6,422 nucleotides of DNA from an uncultured Atopobium sp. (GTDB taxonomy: Bacteria > Actinomycetota > Coriobacteriia > Coriobacteriales > Atopobiaceae). Where the stretch lies: positions 1 through 6,422 of the forward strand of contig CALIAD010000141.1 in NCBI GenBank assembly GCA_938041635.1, read 5' to 3'. Below the pieces are notes generated by a model. That model had not been told where the DNA came from. It ran no database searches and was given only the letters and a program-made list of their open reading frames with translations. Positions 1 to 5,066 of this stretch are shown one piece after another. Within the stretch, counting starts at the first letter, position 1. The number at the start of each line of letters is the position of its first letter. The translations under genes and the position numbers were made by a program.

Positions 1-87
1 GTAGGCTAGAAGGTAGTAAGGAAATAGCCTTACACCACTTTTTGAGACGTAACTTTGCTTTTCATGGGCGCTCTTCGTGGAGCCTGA

Positions 88-167
88 TTTTCTCGCCATG
101 TCTGAACGTTTTGCCGGAAAAGTGCACCAAATCTGAGCTATTTGCCGGTTTTTCTCGCCATGTCTGA
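88..167 (+). repeat. 18-base direct repeat, two copies (88-105 and 150-167)
   Basis: TTTTCTCGCCATGTCTGA occurs identically at 88-105 and 150-167, a period of 62 bases. The right copy runs straight into the 28-bp palindrome at 159-186, while the left copy runs into the TTGCCGG motif. The identity of 18 bases is directly visible and too long to be chance in so short a stretch. It looks like part of a dispersed intergenic repeat family; no coding role is evident. Confidence 0.75.
101..148 (+). repeat. TCTGA-N5-TTGCCGG repeat motif, two copies
   Basis: TCTGA followed after exactly five bases by TTGCCGG occurs at 101-117 and 132-148, and a third time at 6265-6281 at the other end of the window. 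The second and third copies are identical over 22 bases (132-153 and 6265-6286), in the same orientation. The constant spacing suggests a defined unit of a dispersed non-coding repeat. Function is unknown; REP-like elements, uptake signals or protein-binding sites are possible. Confidence 0.65.
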
Positions 168-201
168 GTAAATTTACTCAGACATGATGTACTTTTCCGG
201 C
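113..201. repeat. Nested inverted repeats with a perfect 28-bp palindrome
   Basis: Bases 159-186 form a perfect palindrome with 14-base arms (left arm CATGTCTGAGTAAA) and no loop. It sits inside an outer inverted repeat of 11 bases: GCCGGAAAAGT at 113-123 and its exact complement ACTTTTCCGGC at 191-201. The whole could fold into a long hairpin or cruciform. There is no U run after it in either direction, so it is not a typical intrinsic terminator. It most resembles a REP-like or other small palindromic mobile repeat. Confidence 0.7.
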
Positions 202-203
202 GG

Positions 204-270
204 GACGCGGCGGGACGCGGGATGACGCGAGACGCGGCGAGACGCGGCGGGACGCTGCGGGACGCGGCAG
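204..270. repeat. GC-rich decamer tandem array, unit GACGCGGCGG
   Basis: About seven head-to-tail units of a 10-base sequence, GACGCGGCGG, with small variants: 204-213 exact, 214-223 ending in GAT, a shortened 7-base unit at 224-230, then units at 231-240, 241-250, 251-260 and 261-270. It is far richer in G+C than its surroundings. The period of ten is not a multiple of three, which argues against coding, and it matches roughly one helical turn. The array is the kind of simple tandem repeat that varies in copy number between strains. Confidence 0.75.
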
Positions 271-316
271 CATTTACATGCGCAAATACCGTATCGAAAC
301 TTGCAGAGCTTACTTC

Positions 317-1039
317 TTACAAACTCAGCTCGTAACGTCCTCCAACAAAGAAGTCTTTGCCAATGTAAACAGGCTTCTTTTGCTTATCCACAAAATAGGA
401 CTCACTTACAATAAGCGGAGTTCCAACGGAGATATCAAGACGACTTGACTGCTCTGTTGTTGCTCTTACCGCATTAATTGTCCAAGAAGAGCTCTTAATT
501 GGCTTTCTTCCAAGAATTTCAGCAACAGCCTTAAACATTGAGACGTTTTCAAGAGGATGCGTGTAAAGATTTGAAGCCCACTCGTAAGGCAAAATAACAC
601 GCTCGTCAACAATAGGAAGATCATCTGCATAGCGAATCCTGCGGATATAAAGAATTAAAGCACCTTCAGAAAGACCGAAGAACTTTATCTCATTTGGACG
701 TGCGGGAATTATTTGCCTGTCTACTACCTCGGCTCTTGGAATAGCTCCGCAAGCGGCACACATCTCGGTAAAACTACGAGACTCTAAAGATTGTTCAAGT
801 CTACGCTTAAGCTGCTTTGAACCTACAAACGTGCCTCTTCCCTGCTTTTTTGTAAGCAAGCTGTCAACACAAAGATCTTCAATAGCACGACGGACCGTAA
901 TGCGACTTACGTTGTATTTCTCGCTTAATTCAGTTTCAGAAGGAATCTTATCGTCAACCTGATATACACCAGACTCAATATCACTCTTAATGTCATCATA
1001 TATCTGTTGATATAAAGGTTGCACGTTTGATGTACTCAA
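317..1039 (-). CDS. GntR-family (HutC/UTRA type) transcriptional regulator
   Basis: A 240-residue DNA-binding repressor of the usual length for HutC-subfamily GntR proteins. Residues about 8-71 form the winged helix-turn-helix, beginning PLYQQIYDDIKSDI and including the diagnostic PSETELSEKYNVSRITVRRA stretch and a wing ending QGRGTFV. Residues about 90-235 match a UTRA effector-binding domain, which in this family usually binds a small sugar, often phosphorylated. The start is TTG at 1037-1039, chosen because AGGAG lies 5 bases upstream and no in-frame ATG fits. It is encoded just downstream of the PTS/deglycase operon, separated from it by a terminator and its own upstream region. A candidate operator lies at 1053-1067, so it probably represses itself and the adjoining transport genes. 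FrlR, the repressor of fructosamine genes in Bacillus, is of the same type, but orthology is not established. Confidence 0.93.
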   Translation of the reverse strand: MSTSNVQPLYQQIYDDIKSDIESGVYQVDDKIPSETELSEKYNVSRITVRRAIEDLCVDSLLTKKQGRGTFVGSKQLKRRLEQSLESRSFTEMCAACGAIPRAEVVDRQIIPARPNEIKFFGLSEGALILYIRRIRYADDLPIVDERVILPYEWASNLYTHPLENVSMFKAVAEILGRKPIKSSSWTINAVRATTEQSSRLDISVGTPLIVSESYFVDKQKKPVYIGKDFFVGGRYELSL

Positions 1040-1052
1040 AACTACTCCTAAG

Positions 1053-1067
1053 ACATTATAGACATCT
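1053..1067. promoter_or_regulatory. Candidate GntR operator in front of the regulator gene
   Basis: ACATTATAGACATCT is one of three copies of ACRTTATAKAYRTYT in the window, each before a putative transcription unit. With flanks it agrees with the PTS copy at 18 of 21 positions (1049-1069 versus 4923-4943). An imperfect palindrome covers 1055-1074 (8 of 10 pairs). The core TATAGACA resembles HutC-subfamily operators. The site lies between the likely promoter and the ribosome binding site, so bound repressor would block transcription of its own gene. Confidence 0.5.
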
Positions 1068-1091
1068 CAATAATTTAAAACCTTTATAACA

Positions 1092-1123
1092 ATAATACAT
1101 CTTGCACATATATATCTTGTCAA
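1092..1123 (-). promoter_or_regulatory. Possible promoter of the regulator gene
   Basis: On the minus strand a perfect -35 TTGACA is at 1118-1123. The -10 box is poor: ATGTAT (1095-1100) at 17 bases, or TATTAT (1092-1097) at 20 bases. The TATAAT at 1055-1060 is too close to the start codon to leave a ribosome binding site, so it is less likely to be the -10 for this gene. Confidence 0.35.
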
Positions 1124-1166
1124 AGATTTACTTCACAGTAAGAGGACAACTCTCCCGAATATGAAG

Positions 1167-1191
1167 AAAGGACAGGCAGAACCTGTCCTTT
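1167..1191 (-). terminator. Intrinsic terminator of the PTS/deglycase operon
   Basis: A perfect 10-bp stem (AAAGGACAGG at 1167-1176 with CCTGTCCTTT at 1182-1191) closes a 5-base loop. On the minus strand it begins 24 bases after the stop codon of SIS protein 2 and is followed by a moderately U-rich tail (CTTTCTTCATATT). Position and shape fit an operon-ending terminator that separates the PTS operon from the regulator gene. Confidence 0.7.
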
Positions 1192-1215
1192 CCTTGGCGT
1201 GATTTATAAATCAGC

Positions 1216-2199
1216 TTAGTACTCAATCTTCCACATATAGCGACGCATGGTCAGAGGATGCTGACGAGCCTCAGCGATCTTCTCGGCATAAACACGCATG
1301 ACTGCGGTATGAATGAATGGGTTGAAATAGCCGAGTACCTTGGAGGAAACAGCTCCTGCAAGACCGTAATCCTTTGAATCAATGACGGTTACCTTGGAGT
1401 TGAAGCGCTGCATAAAGGTAAGAGCACGAGCGTCCATTGGCCTTGTTGCACCCTCAGACATAAAGAGAAGATAAGGCTTTCCATCCTCAGTGAGCTCAAA
1501 TGGTCCATGGAAATACTCACCTGTGTTGTAAGCTGCGGAGTCAATCCACTGCATCTCAGAGAACAGGAACATAGAGGTTGAGTAAGCAACCTTTGCGGAT
1601 GCACCAGAGCCCATCAGATAGATAAGCTGATCATCCTTGTAAGCATCTGCGAACTTCTGAGCCTCTGCTCCAGCACTCTGAGCAGACTTCTCTGCCAGCT
1701 CATAAATTGCGTTGAGACCATCAATGACATCCTGATAAAGTTCAGTGCCCTCTGTCTGCTGAAGAATCTCTACTGCAAGCGCCAGGACATAGCCCATCTT
1801 CTCGATCTTTGCTGCATAGTTCTTCTCAAAACCGTGAACAATTACGTAGTCAGCTTCCTTGGTAAGTGCAGAATCTGCAACGTGTGTAACAGCAACTACA
1901 GGAGCGCCTGCTTTCTTAGCAGTAGTGTTTGCGGTAACTGTTTCTGGAGTACCTCCACCAAGAGAGCAAGTAATAACTAGAGTATGCTCGCCAAGCCATG
2001 CAGGAGTATCGTAGTTGAACTCGTTAGCGGTAAAAAGCTGAACGTTAAGCTTGTTGGTGTTGTTTGCCAGGAAATACTTAGCTGGATACAGCTCAGACAT
2101 AGATGCACCGCAGCCGACAAAAGCAACATGAGTAATAGTGTGGTTCTCAACAATCTTAGAGATAATGCTCTTAGGTTGATTCAGATCGATCTCGTACAT
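1216..2199 (-). CDS. SIS-domain sugar-amine phosphate deglycase-like protein (FrlB/GfrE/GfrF family), paralogue 2
   Basis: A 327-residue cytoplasmic protein with two SIS (sugar isomerase) folds, about residues 20-150 and 190-300. The first SIS half shows VGCGAS (28-33) and the phosphate-loop-like CSLGGGTPET (78-87). The second holds GEYFHGPFE (227-235); E228 and H231 are candidate catalytic residues by analogy with FrlB/FraB-type deglycases, where a Glu and a His act as acid/base. The C-terminus RRYMWKIEY is also family-like. The length matches deglycases (about 330-340) and is far shorter than GlmS, whose glutaminase domain is absent. The start is ATG with GAGGAG six bases upstream. It is the last gene of the PTS operon, 65 bases after EIID. 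Inferred role: splitting a phosphorylated Amadori or Heyns product made by the neighbouring PTS into hexose-6-phosphate and an amine such as lysine. Which of the two paralogues takes which substrate cannot be told. Confidence 0.85.
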   Translation of the reverse strand: MYEIDLNQPKSIISKIVENHTITHVAFVGCGASMSELYPAKYFLANNTNKLNVQLFTANEFNYDTPAWLGEHTLVITCSLGGGTPETVTANTTAKKAGAPVVAVTHVADSALTKEADYVIVHGFEKNYAAKIEKMGYVLALAVEILQQTEGTELYQDVIDGLNAIYELAEKSAQSAGAEAQKFADAYKDDQLIYLMGSGASAKVAYSTSMFLFSEMQWIDSAAYNTGEYFHGPFELTEDGKPYLLFMSEGATRPMDARALTFMQRFNSKVTVIDSKDYGLAGAVSSKVLGYFNPFIHTAVMRVYAEKIAEARQHPLTMRRYMWKIEY

Positions 2200-2226
2200 T
2201 TTTTCTCCTCTTCAAATGGTTTACGC

Positions 2227-2251
2227 CGTTTATTAATGTCGTTTATTAATG
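2227..2251. repeat. 13-base tandem repeat between EIID and SIS protein 2
   Basis: CGTTTATTAATG occurs at 2227-2238 and 2240-2251, with a further degraded partial copy (CGTTATG then TTTATTAA) running up to the EIID stop codon. It fills most of the only long gap inside the operon. No terminator or promoter is obvious. It could be a slipped duplication, or an AU-rich site of mRNA processing between the membrane and enzyme genes. Confidence 0.55.
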
Positions 2252-2264
2252 CCGTTATGATTTA

Positions 2265-3092
2265 TTAAGCGAGAATACCCAGTGCGGAAAGTGCAATTCC
2301 ACCAAAGATTGCAATAGCAAGCAACCAACCTGTGTTGACGCCCTTCTTAACCATGTAGAACATTCCTGCAGTTAGAAGCAGTGGAATTGTCTGTGGAAGA
2401 ATGCTATCCAAAACGTTCTGAAGGACAAGAGTTCCATCCGCAAAGACCAGAGGTGTTGTCAGTCCAATAAGAGATGCAACCATGCTGCCAACAGCCATAA
2501 GACCAACAATTCCACAAACGTACATCAGTCGCTCCATGGTGACGCCATCCTGCAGCTTATGCAGGAACTGCTGGCCACCCTGATAACCAAGCTTTGCAGC
2601 AAACCAGGTAACCAGAACAGAAGGAACAATGGAGATAAGCATTGCCAGAATTGGTCCCATGATTGAGCCTTGCTGAGCAAGAGCAACGCCAAGTCCAAAG
2701 GCAATAACACGAATGGTTCCCTGGAAGAACGAGTCACCAATACCAGAAAGAGGACCCATAAGGGAAGTCTTCATTGCATTAATGGAGTCTGGATTAACGC
2801 TATCAGGATCTTCTGCGTATGCCTCTTCCATTGATGCAGCAAGTCCCAAGACAAAAGCACTTGTCTGAGGTGTGCAGTTGTAGAATGCCATGTGACGCTT
2901 ATAAGCCTCTTTTTTGCGCTCTACCTGCTTTGGATCATTTGGATCTGGATAGCATCGATCAATAGTTGGAGCAATGCCATACATAAATCCCATGTTCATT
3001 TGACGTTCGTAATTCCAAGAATCCTGAATTGCCCAAGAACGCCAGAAGAACTGTGAAAGCTTTTTATTTAAAGAAACCTTATTCTCAGCCAT
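2265..3092 (-). CDS. PTS system mannose/fructose/sorbose family, membrane subunit EIID
   Basis: A 275-residue EIID protein, the usual length for the family, which with EIIC forms the sugar-translocating membrane complex. Visible hallmarks are the aromatic N-terminal LSQFFWRSWAIQDSWNYERQ (12-31), the MGFMYGIAP stretch, and the conserved SLMGPLSGIGDSFF (110-123). Hydrophobic segments follow at about 127-165, 188-212 and 232-274. The frame stays open to an upstream ATG at 3140, but I place the start at 3092 (MAENKVSL). There a GGAGG sits 8 bases upstream, the conserved region begins soon after, and the longer version would overlap EIIC. It lies 13 bases after EIIC, so the two are very likely co-transcribed and translationally linked. 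Confidence 0.93.
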   Translation of the reverse strand: MAENKVSLNKKLSQFFWRSWAIQDSWNYERQMNMGFMYGIAPTIDRCYPDPNDPKQVERKKEAYKRHMAFYNCTPQTSAFVLGLAASMEEAYAEDPDSVNPDSINAMKTSLMGPLSGIGDSFFQGTIRVIAFGLGVALAQQGSIMGPILAMLISIVPSVLVTWFAAKLGYQGGQQFLHKLQDGVTMERLMYVCGIVGLMAVGSMVASLIGLTTPLVFADGTLVLQNVLDSILPQTIPLLLTAGMFYMVKKGVNTGWLLAIAIFGGIALSALGILA

Positions 3093-3105
3093 GATAACTT
3101 CCTCC

Positions 3106-3915
3106 CTACTCGTCATCCTCGAGCGGATCATGCGTGGCACTCACATGAGCTGACTGCAAAGTTCCAGCTCCTGCTCCACCACGACCAAATTTAATGCCGG
3201 AAAGAATAACTGCGAGCACCACTGCAAAGAGTGAAACTGCTGTTACAGAGAGGTGCAAATATGCAGAAAGCAAGAAACCAAGGAACAAGAAGCCCTCCAT
3301 GCCCTTAGAAAGCATCATTGAAATCAGCAGTGCCAAACCAAATGCAGTCAAAATCTGAGCAGAAACATTTAAACCAGTGCTCAGCCATGCAGGAATTAGC
3401 TCAACAACAGCCTTAACTGCATCTGTACCAAGGAAAACAGCAGCGAAGATAGGAATGAAATACATAAGAGAGTACAAGGTAGTGCCAACCACAATGTGCA
3501 TATTGGTTGCTTTCTTGAATTTACCCTCTTCAATTGCCTGGTCAGATACGTGAGTAAGTGCAGCAATAATCGAACGGAAAACAATACCAAAAAGCTGTCC
3601 GAGTACTGCAATTGGAATTGCAATAGTCATTGCAGTCTCAACACCTGCTCCTGTAAGGCAAGCAAATGCAGAAGCAACAATACTGCCAAGAACCATATCA
3701 GGTGGTACGGCTGCGCCTACTGATACCAGGCCCATGCTTACGAGCTCGGTTGCAGCTCCAACAGCAAGACCTGTAGGAATATCTCCCAGAACAAGACCAA
3801 CGAGTGTTGCGCCAATAAGTGGTTGCTCAAAGTTGAGTCGTCCGAGCAAACGAGAGTCAAGCATGCAGAAAATGCCAACGAGACCGACAAGAAGCGCACT
3901 AACAAATGTACTCAT
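3106..3915 (-). CDS. PTS system mannose/fructose/sorbose family, membrane subunit EIIC
   Basis: A 269-residue integral membrane protein made almost entirely of hydrophobic helices, as expected for EIIC, the subunit that provides the translocation path with EIID. Family features include the N-terminal LLVGLVGIFCMLDSRLLG, then QPLIGATLVGLVLGD (31-45), and the ATELVSMGLVSVGAAVPPD segment (55-73) typical of mannose-family EIIC. The C-terminal tail from about 243 is hydrophilic and glycine-rich, then acidic (ending LEDDE), and is probably cytoplasmic. The start is ATG with AGGGGAG just upstream. It lies 15 bases after EIIAB and 13 before EIID, in the standard AB-C-D order. Confidence 0.93.
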   Translation of the reverse strand: MSTFVSALLVGLVGIFCMLDSRLLGRLNFEQPLIGATLVGLVLGDIPTGLAVGAATELVSMGLVSVGAAVPPDMVLGSIVASAFACLTGAGVETAMTIAIPIAVLGQLFGIVFRSIIAALTHVSDQAIEEGKFKKATNMHIVVGTTLYSLMYFIPIFAAVFLGTDAVKAVVELIPAWLSTGLNVSAQILTAFGLALLISMMLSKGMEGFLFLGFLLSAYLHLSVTAVSLFAVVLAVILSGIKFGRGGAGAGTLQSAHVSATHDPLEDDE

Positions 3916-3930
3916 TTCTTCTCCCCTCTT

Positions 3931-4854
3931 TTATAGTGAATTTAAATTGACACGCTGATGGGTAGGTGTCTGTTGAACGTATACTTTGGTTCCAAGCTCC
4001 AAAAGTTTCTGTGTATCTTTCTTACCTTCTTCGGTAAGGAATACGGAACTTCCAGATCCACCAATTTGCTCCGCACCATCTACATTGGCGGTTGCACCAT
4101 AGTTGACCTCATCAAATTGATGCTGCTTTGAGAACTCCAAGAGCTCTTTTGTATTACCAAATACAAACATTACTGAATCACCAAGTGTGTCCAGCTTTGC
4201 CAACTTTGAAAGAGCCTTTTCAACAGTGAAGATATTGAGATAAACGCCGGTGGGCTTAGCCAGCTTAAGAGCGTTTTGTTTAATATCATTTGTTGCTGCA
4301 TCGTTATCCACAATGATGATGCGGTTTGCGCCTACAGTATTAATCCAAGAGAATACAACCTGTCCGTGAAGAAGCCTGTAATCCAAGCGAGCGAGAACAA
4401 CTTTGCTCTTTCCACCCTTACCCTGAACAGGCTGCTGTTGAGTAGCTGCAATGACAGCTTCCTCAAACTCAGGGTGACCACAGTCAACAATACCCTTACG
4501 GCTTTCTAGAATTAGCTGGTGAACCTGCTCTTGCGTAAGATTTTCTCCCTCAAGTGCAAGAGACAAAATAAGAGGCATGTTCATTCCTGCAATAACAACA
4601 ATGTTTTCCTGCTGCTGCAACAATTCGACTGCTGAATTGTTGACACTGCTGCCCAACATGTCGGTGAGTACATAGACATGGTCGTTCTTATCAAAAGTCT
4701 TAATAAGCTCGACAATTTTGCCGGAAATTGATTCCTTATCCTCCCTTTGCAGTGTAAGCGCGTGCACATTAGGAATTTCTCCCACAATCATGTGGACAGT
4801 GTCTAAAGCACCAACTGATAGATTTCCATGCGACGCAAGGATAACTTGATTCAT
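3931..4854 (-). CDS. PTS system mannose-family fused EIIAB phosphotransfer protein
   Basis: A 307-residue cytoplasmic protein that passes phosphate from HPr to the incoming sugar. Residues 1 to about 135 are an EIIA-man domain starting NQVILASHGNLS, with His9 at the position of the phosphorylated histidine (His10 in E. coli ManX). A Q/G/K-rich linker at about 138-150 leads to an EIIB domain (151-307) with ARLDYRLLHGQV, where His163 is the expected second phosphorylation site. Both active histidines are present. The frame is open up to 4902, but the start at 4854 is preferred because AAAGGAG lies six bases upstream and the EIIA fold begins at this Met. It is the first gene of the AB-C-D-deglycase operon. 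In the Salmonella gfr locus EIIA and EIIB are separate proteins; here they are fused, as in ManX. The sugar specificity of this family cannot be read from EIIAB. Confidence 0.93.
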   Translation of the reverse strand: MNQVILASHGNLSVGALDTVHMIVGEIPNVHALTLQREDKESISGKIVELIKTFDKNDHVYVLTDMLGSSVNNSAVELLQQQENIVVIAGMNMPLILSLALEGENLTQEQVHQLILESRKGIVDCGHPEFEEAVIAATQQQPVQGKGGKSKVVLARLDYRLLHGQVVFSWINTVGANRIIIVDNDAATNDIKQNALKLAKPTGVYLNIFTVEKALSKLAKLDTLGDSVMFVFGNTKELLEFSKQHQFDEVNYGATANVDGAEQIGGSGSSVFLTEEGKKDTQKLLELGTKVYVQQTPTHQRVNLNSL

Positions 4855-4926
4855 AGACACTCCTTTCTTCCAGAGCAATTGTGTCAAACAGTAAAATTGC
4901 AAAACTGAGTATACAATACATATAAG

Positions 4927-4946
4927 ACATTATATACGTCTTATAT
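4927..4946. promoter_or_regulatory. Candidate GntR operator of the PTS operon
   Basis: ACATTATATACGTCT (4927-4941) is a copy of the shared ACRTTATAKAYRTYT element. It lies within a larger inverted repeat: ATATAAGAC (4920-4928) and GTCTTATAT (4938-4946), perfect 9-base arms around a 9-base spacer. It covers the likely -10 box, so a bound repressor would exclude RNA polymerase. The likely binder is the GntR protein encoded at 317-1039. Confidence 0.55.
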
Positions 4947-4959
4947 AAATTCGTGTGAA
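4929..4959 (-). promoter_or_regulatory. Likely promoter of the PTS operon
   Basis: On the minus strand a -35 like TTCACA is at 4954-4959 and a perfect -10 TATAAT at 4929-4934, with a long 19-base spacer. A TATATA at 4931-4936 would give 17. The predicted leader is about 65-70 bases to the EIIAB start. The -10 is embedded in the candidate operator. Confidence 0.5.
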
Positions 4960-4987
4960 CGGTACTTTCTGAACGGTAAACGGTACT
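4958..4987. repeat. Three AACGGTA heptamers upstream of the PTS promoter
   Basis: AACGGTA occurs at 4958-4964, 4972-4978 and 4979-4985; two of the copies extend to AACGGTACT (4958-4966 and 4979-4987). The start-to-start spacings are 14 and 7 bases. The block lies immediately upstream of, and partly over, the proposed -35 box. It could be an extra regulator binding site or a small local duplication. It does not match a catabolite-responsive element consensus. Confidence 0.45.
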
Positions 4988-5016
4988 CAGTGCAGGCTGC
5001 GCGTAGGTCTAAGCGT

Positions 5017-5056
5017 GCGGATCTGAGCACGCGCAAATCCGCGTGCTCAGATCCGC
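5017..5056 (-). terminator. GC-rich 17-bp hairpin after SIS protein 1, possible terminator
   Basis: GCGGATCTGAGCACGCG at 5017-5033 pairs perfectly with 5040-5056 around a 6-base loop, and weaker pairing extends the stem to about 5013-5060. It starts 10 bases after the stop codon of SIS protein 1. There is no U run following it on the minus strand, so it is either a U-less terminator, a 3'-end stabilising hairpin, or an inserted palindromic repeat. It separates SIS protein 1 from the PTS promoter. Confidence 0.5.
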
Positions 5057-5066
5057 GTGCAACCGC

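Larger units (their letters stand above)
1..316. other. Gene-free, repeat-rich region downstream of the regulator
   Basis: No open frame here looks like a protein. The stretch is instead filled with repeats, listed separately: two copies of an 18-base direct repeat, two copies of a TCTGA-N5-TTGCCGG motif, a perfect 28-bp palindrome inside an 11-bp inverted repeat, and a GC-rich decamer tandem array. The first 80 bases contain nothing I can assign. The regulator's stop codon lies at the right edge (317-319, minus strand). I see no convincing intrinsic terminator with a T run directly after it, so how the regulator transcript ends is unclear. Confidence 0.7.

Noticed and set aside
113..201. CRISPR array or attachment sites in the left flank
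   Set aside because: The repeats are unevenly spaced and nested rather than regularly interspersed with unique spacers, and no cas or integrase gene is present.
1216..2199. GlmS (glucosamine-6-phosphate synthase) for the SIS proteins
   Set aside because: The N-terminal glutaminase domain is absent, the length is about 327 residues rather than about 600, and the C-terminus and FHGPFE context fit deglycases.
1984..2268. Plus-strand open frame of 94 codons opposite SIS protein 2
   Set aside because: It is antisense to a well-supported gene, has no family-like sequence and no ribosome binding site context.
3093..3140. Longer N-terminus for EIID starting at 3140
   Set aside because: It would overlap the end of EIIC by 35 bases, adds an arginine-rich stretch unlike the family, and the clear GGAGG lies just before the ATG at 3092.
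3496..3958. Plus-strand open frames opposite EIIC
   Set aside because: Composition is that of a shadow of a hydrophobic gene (Asn/Cys/Ser-rich or Pro/Arg/Ser-rich), with no recognisable domain.
4855..4902. Longer N-terminus for EIIAB starting at 4902
   Set aside because: The extra 16 residues precede the normal EIIA start and no ribosome binding site supports them; the ATG at 4854 has a strong one.
4958..4987. Catabolite-responsive (cre) site upstream of the PTS operon
   Set aside because: CTGAACGGTAAACGG resembles but does not match the cre pattern TGNAANCGNTNNCA; the central CG is out of register.
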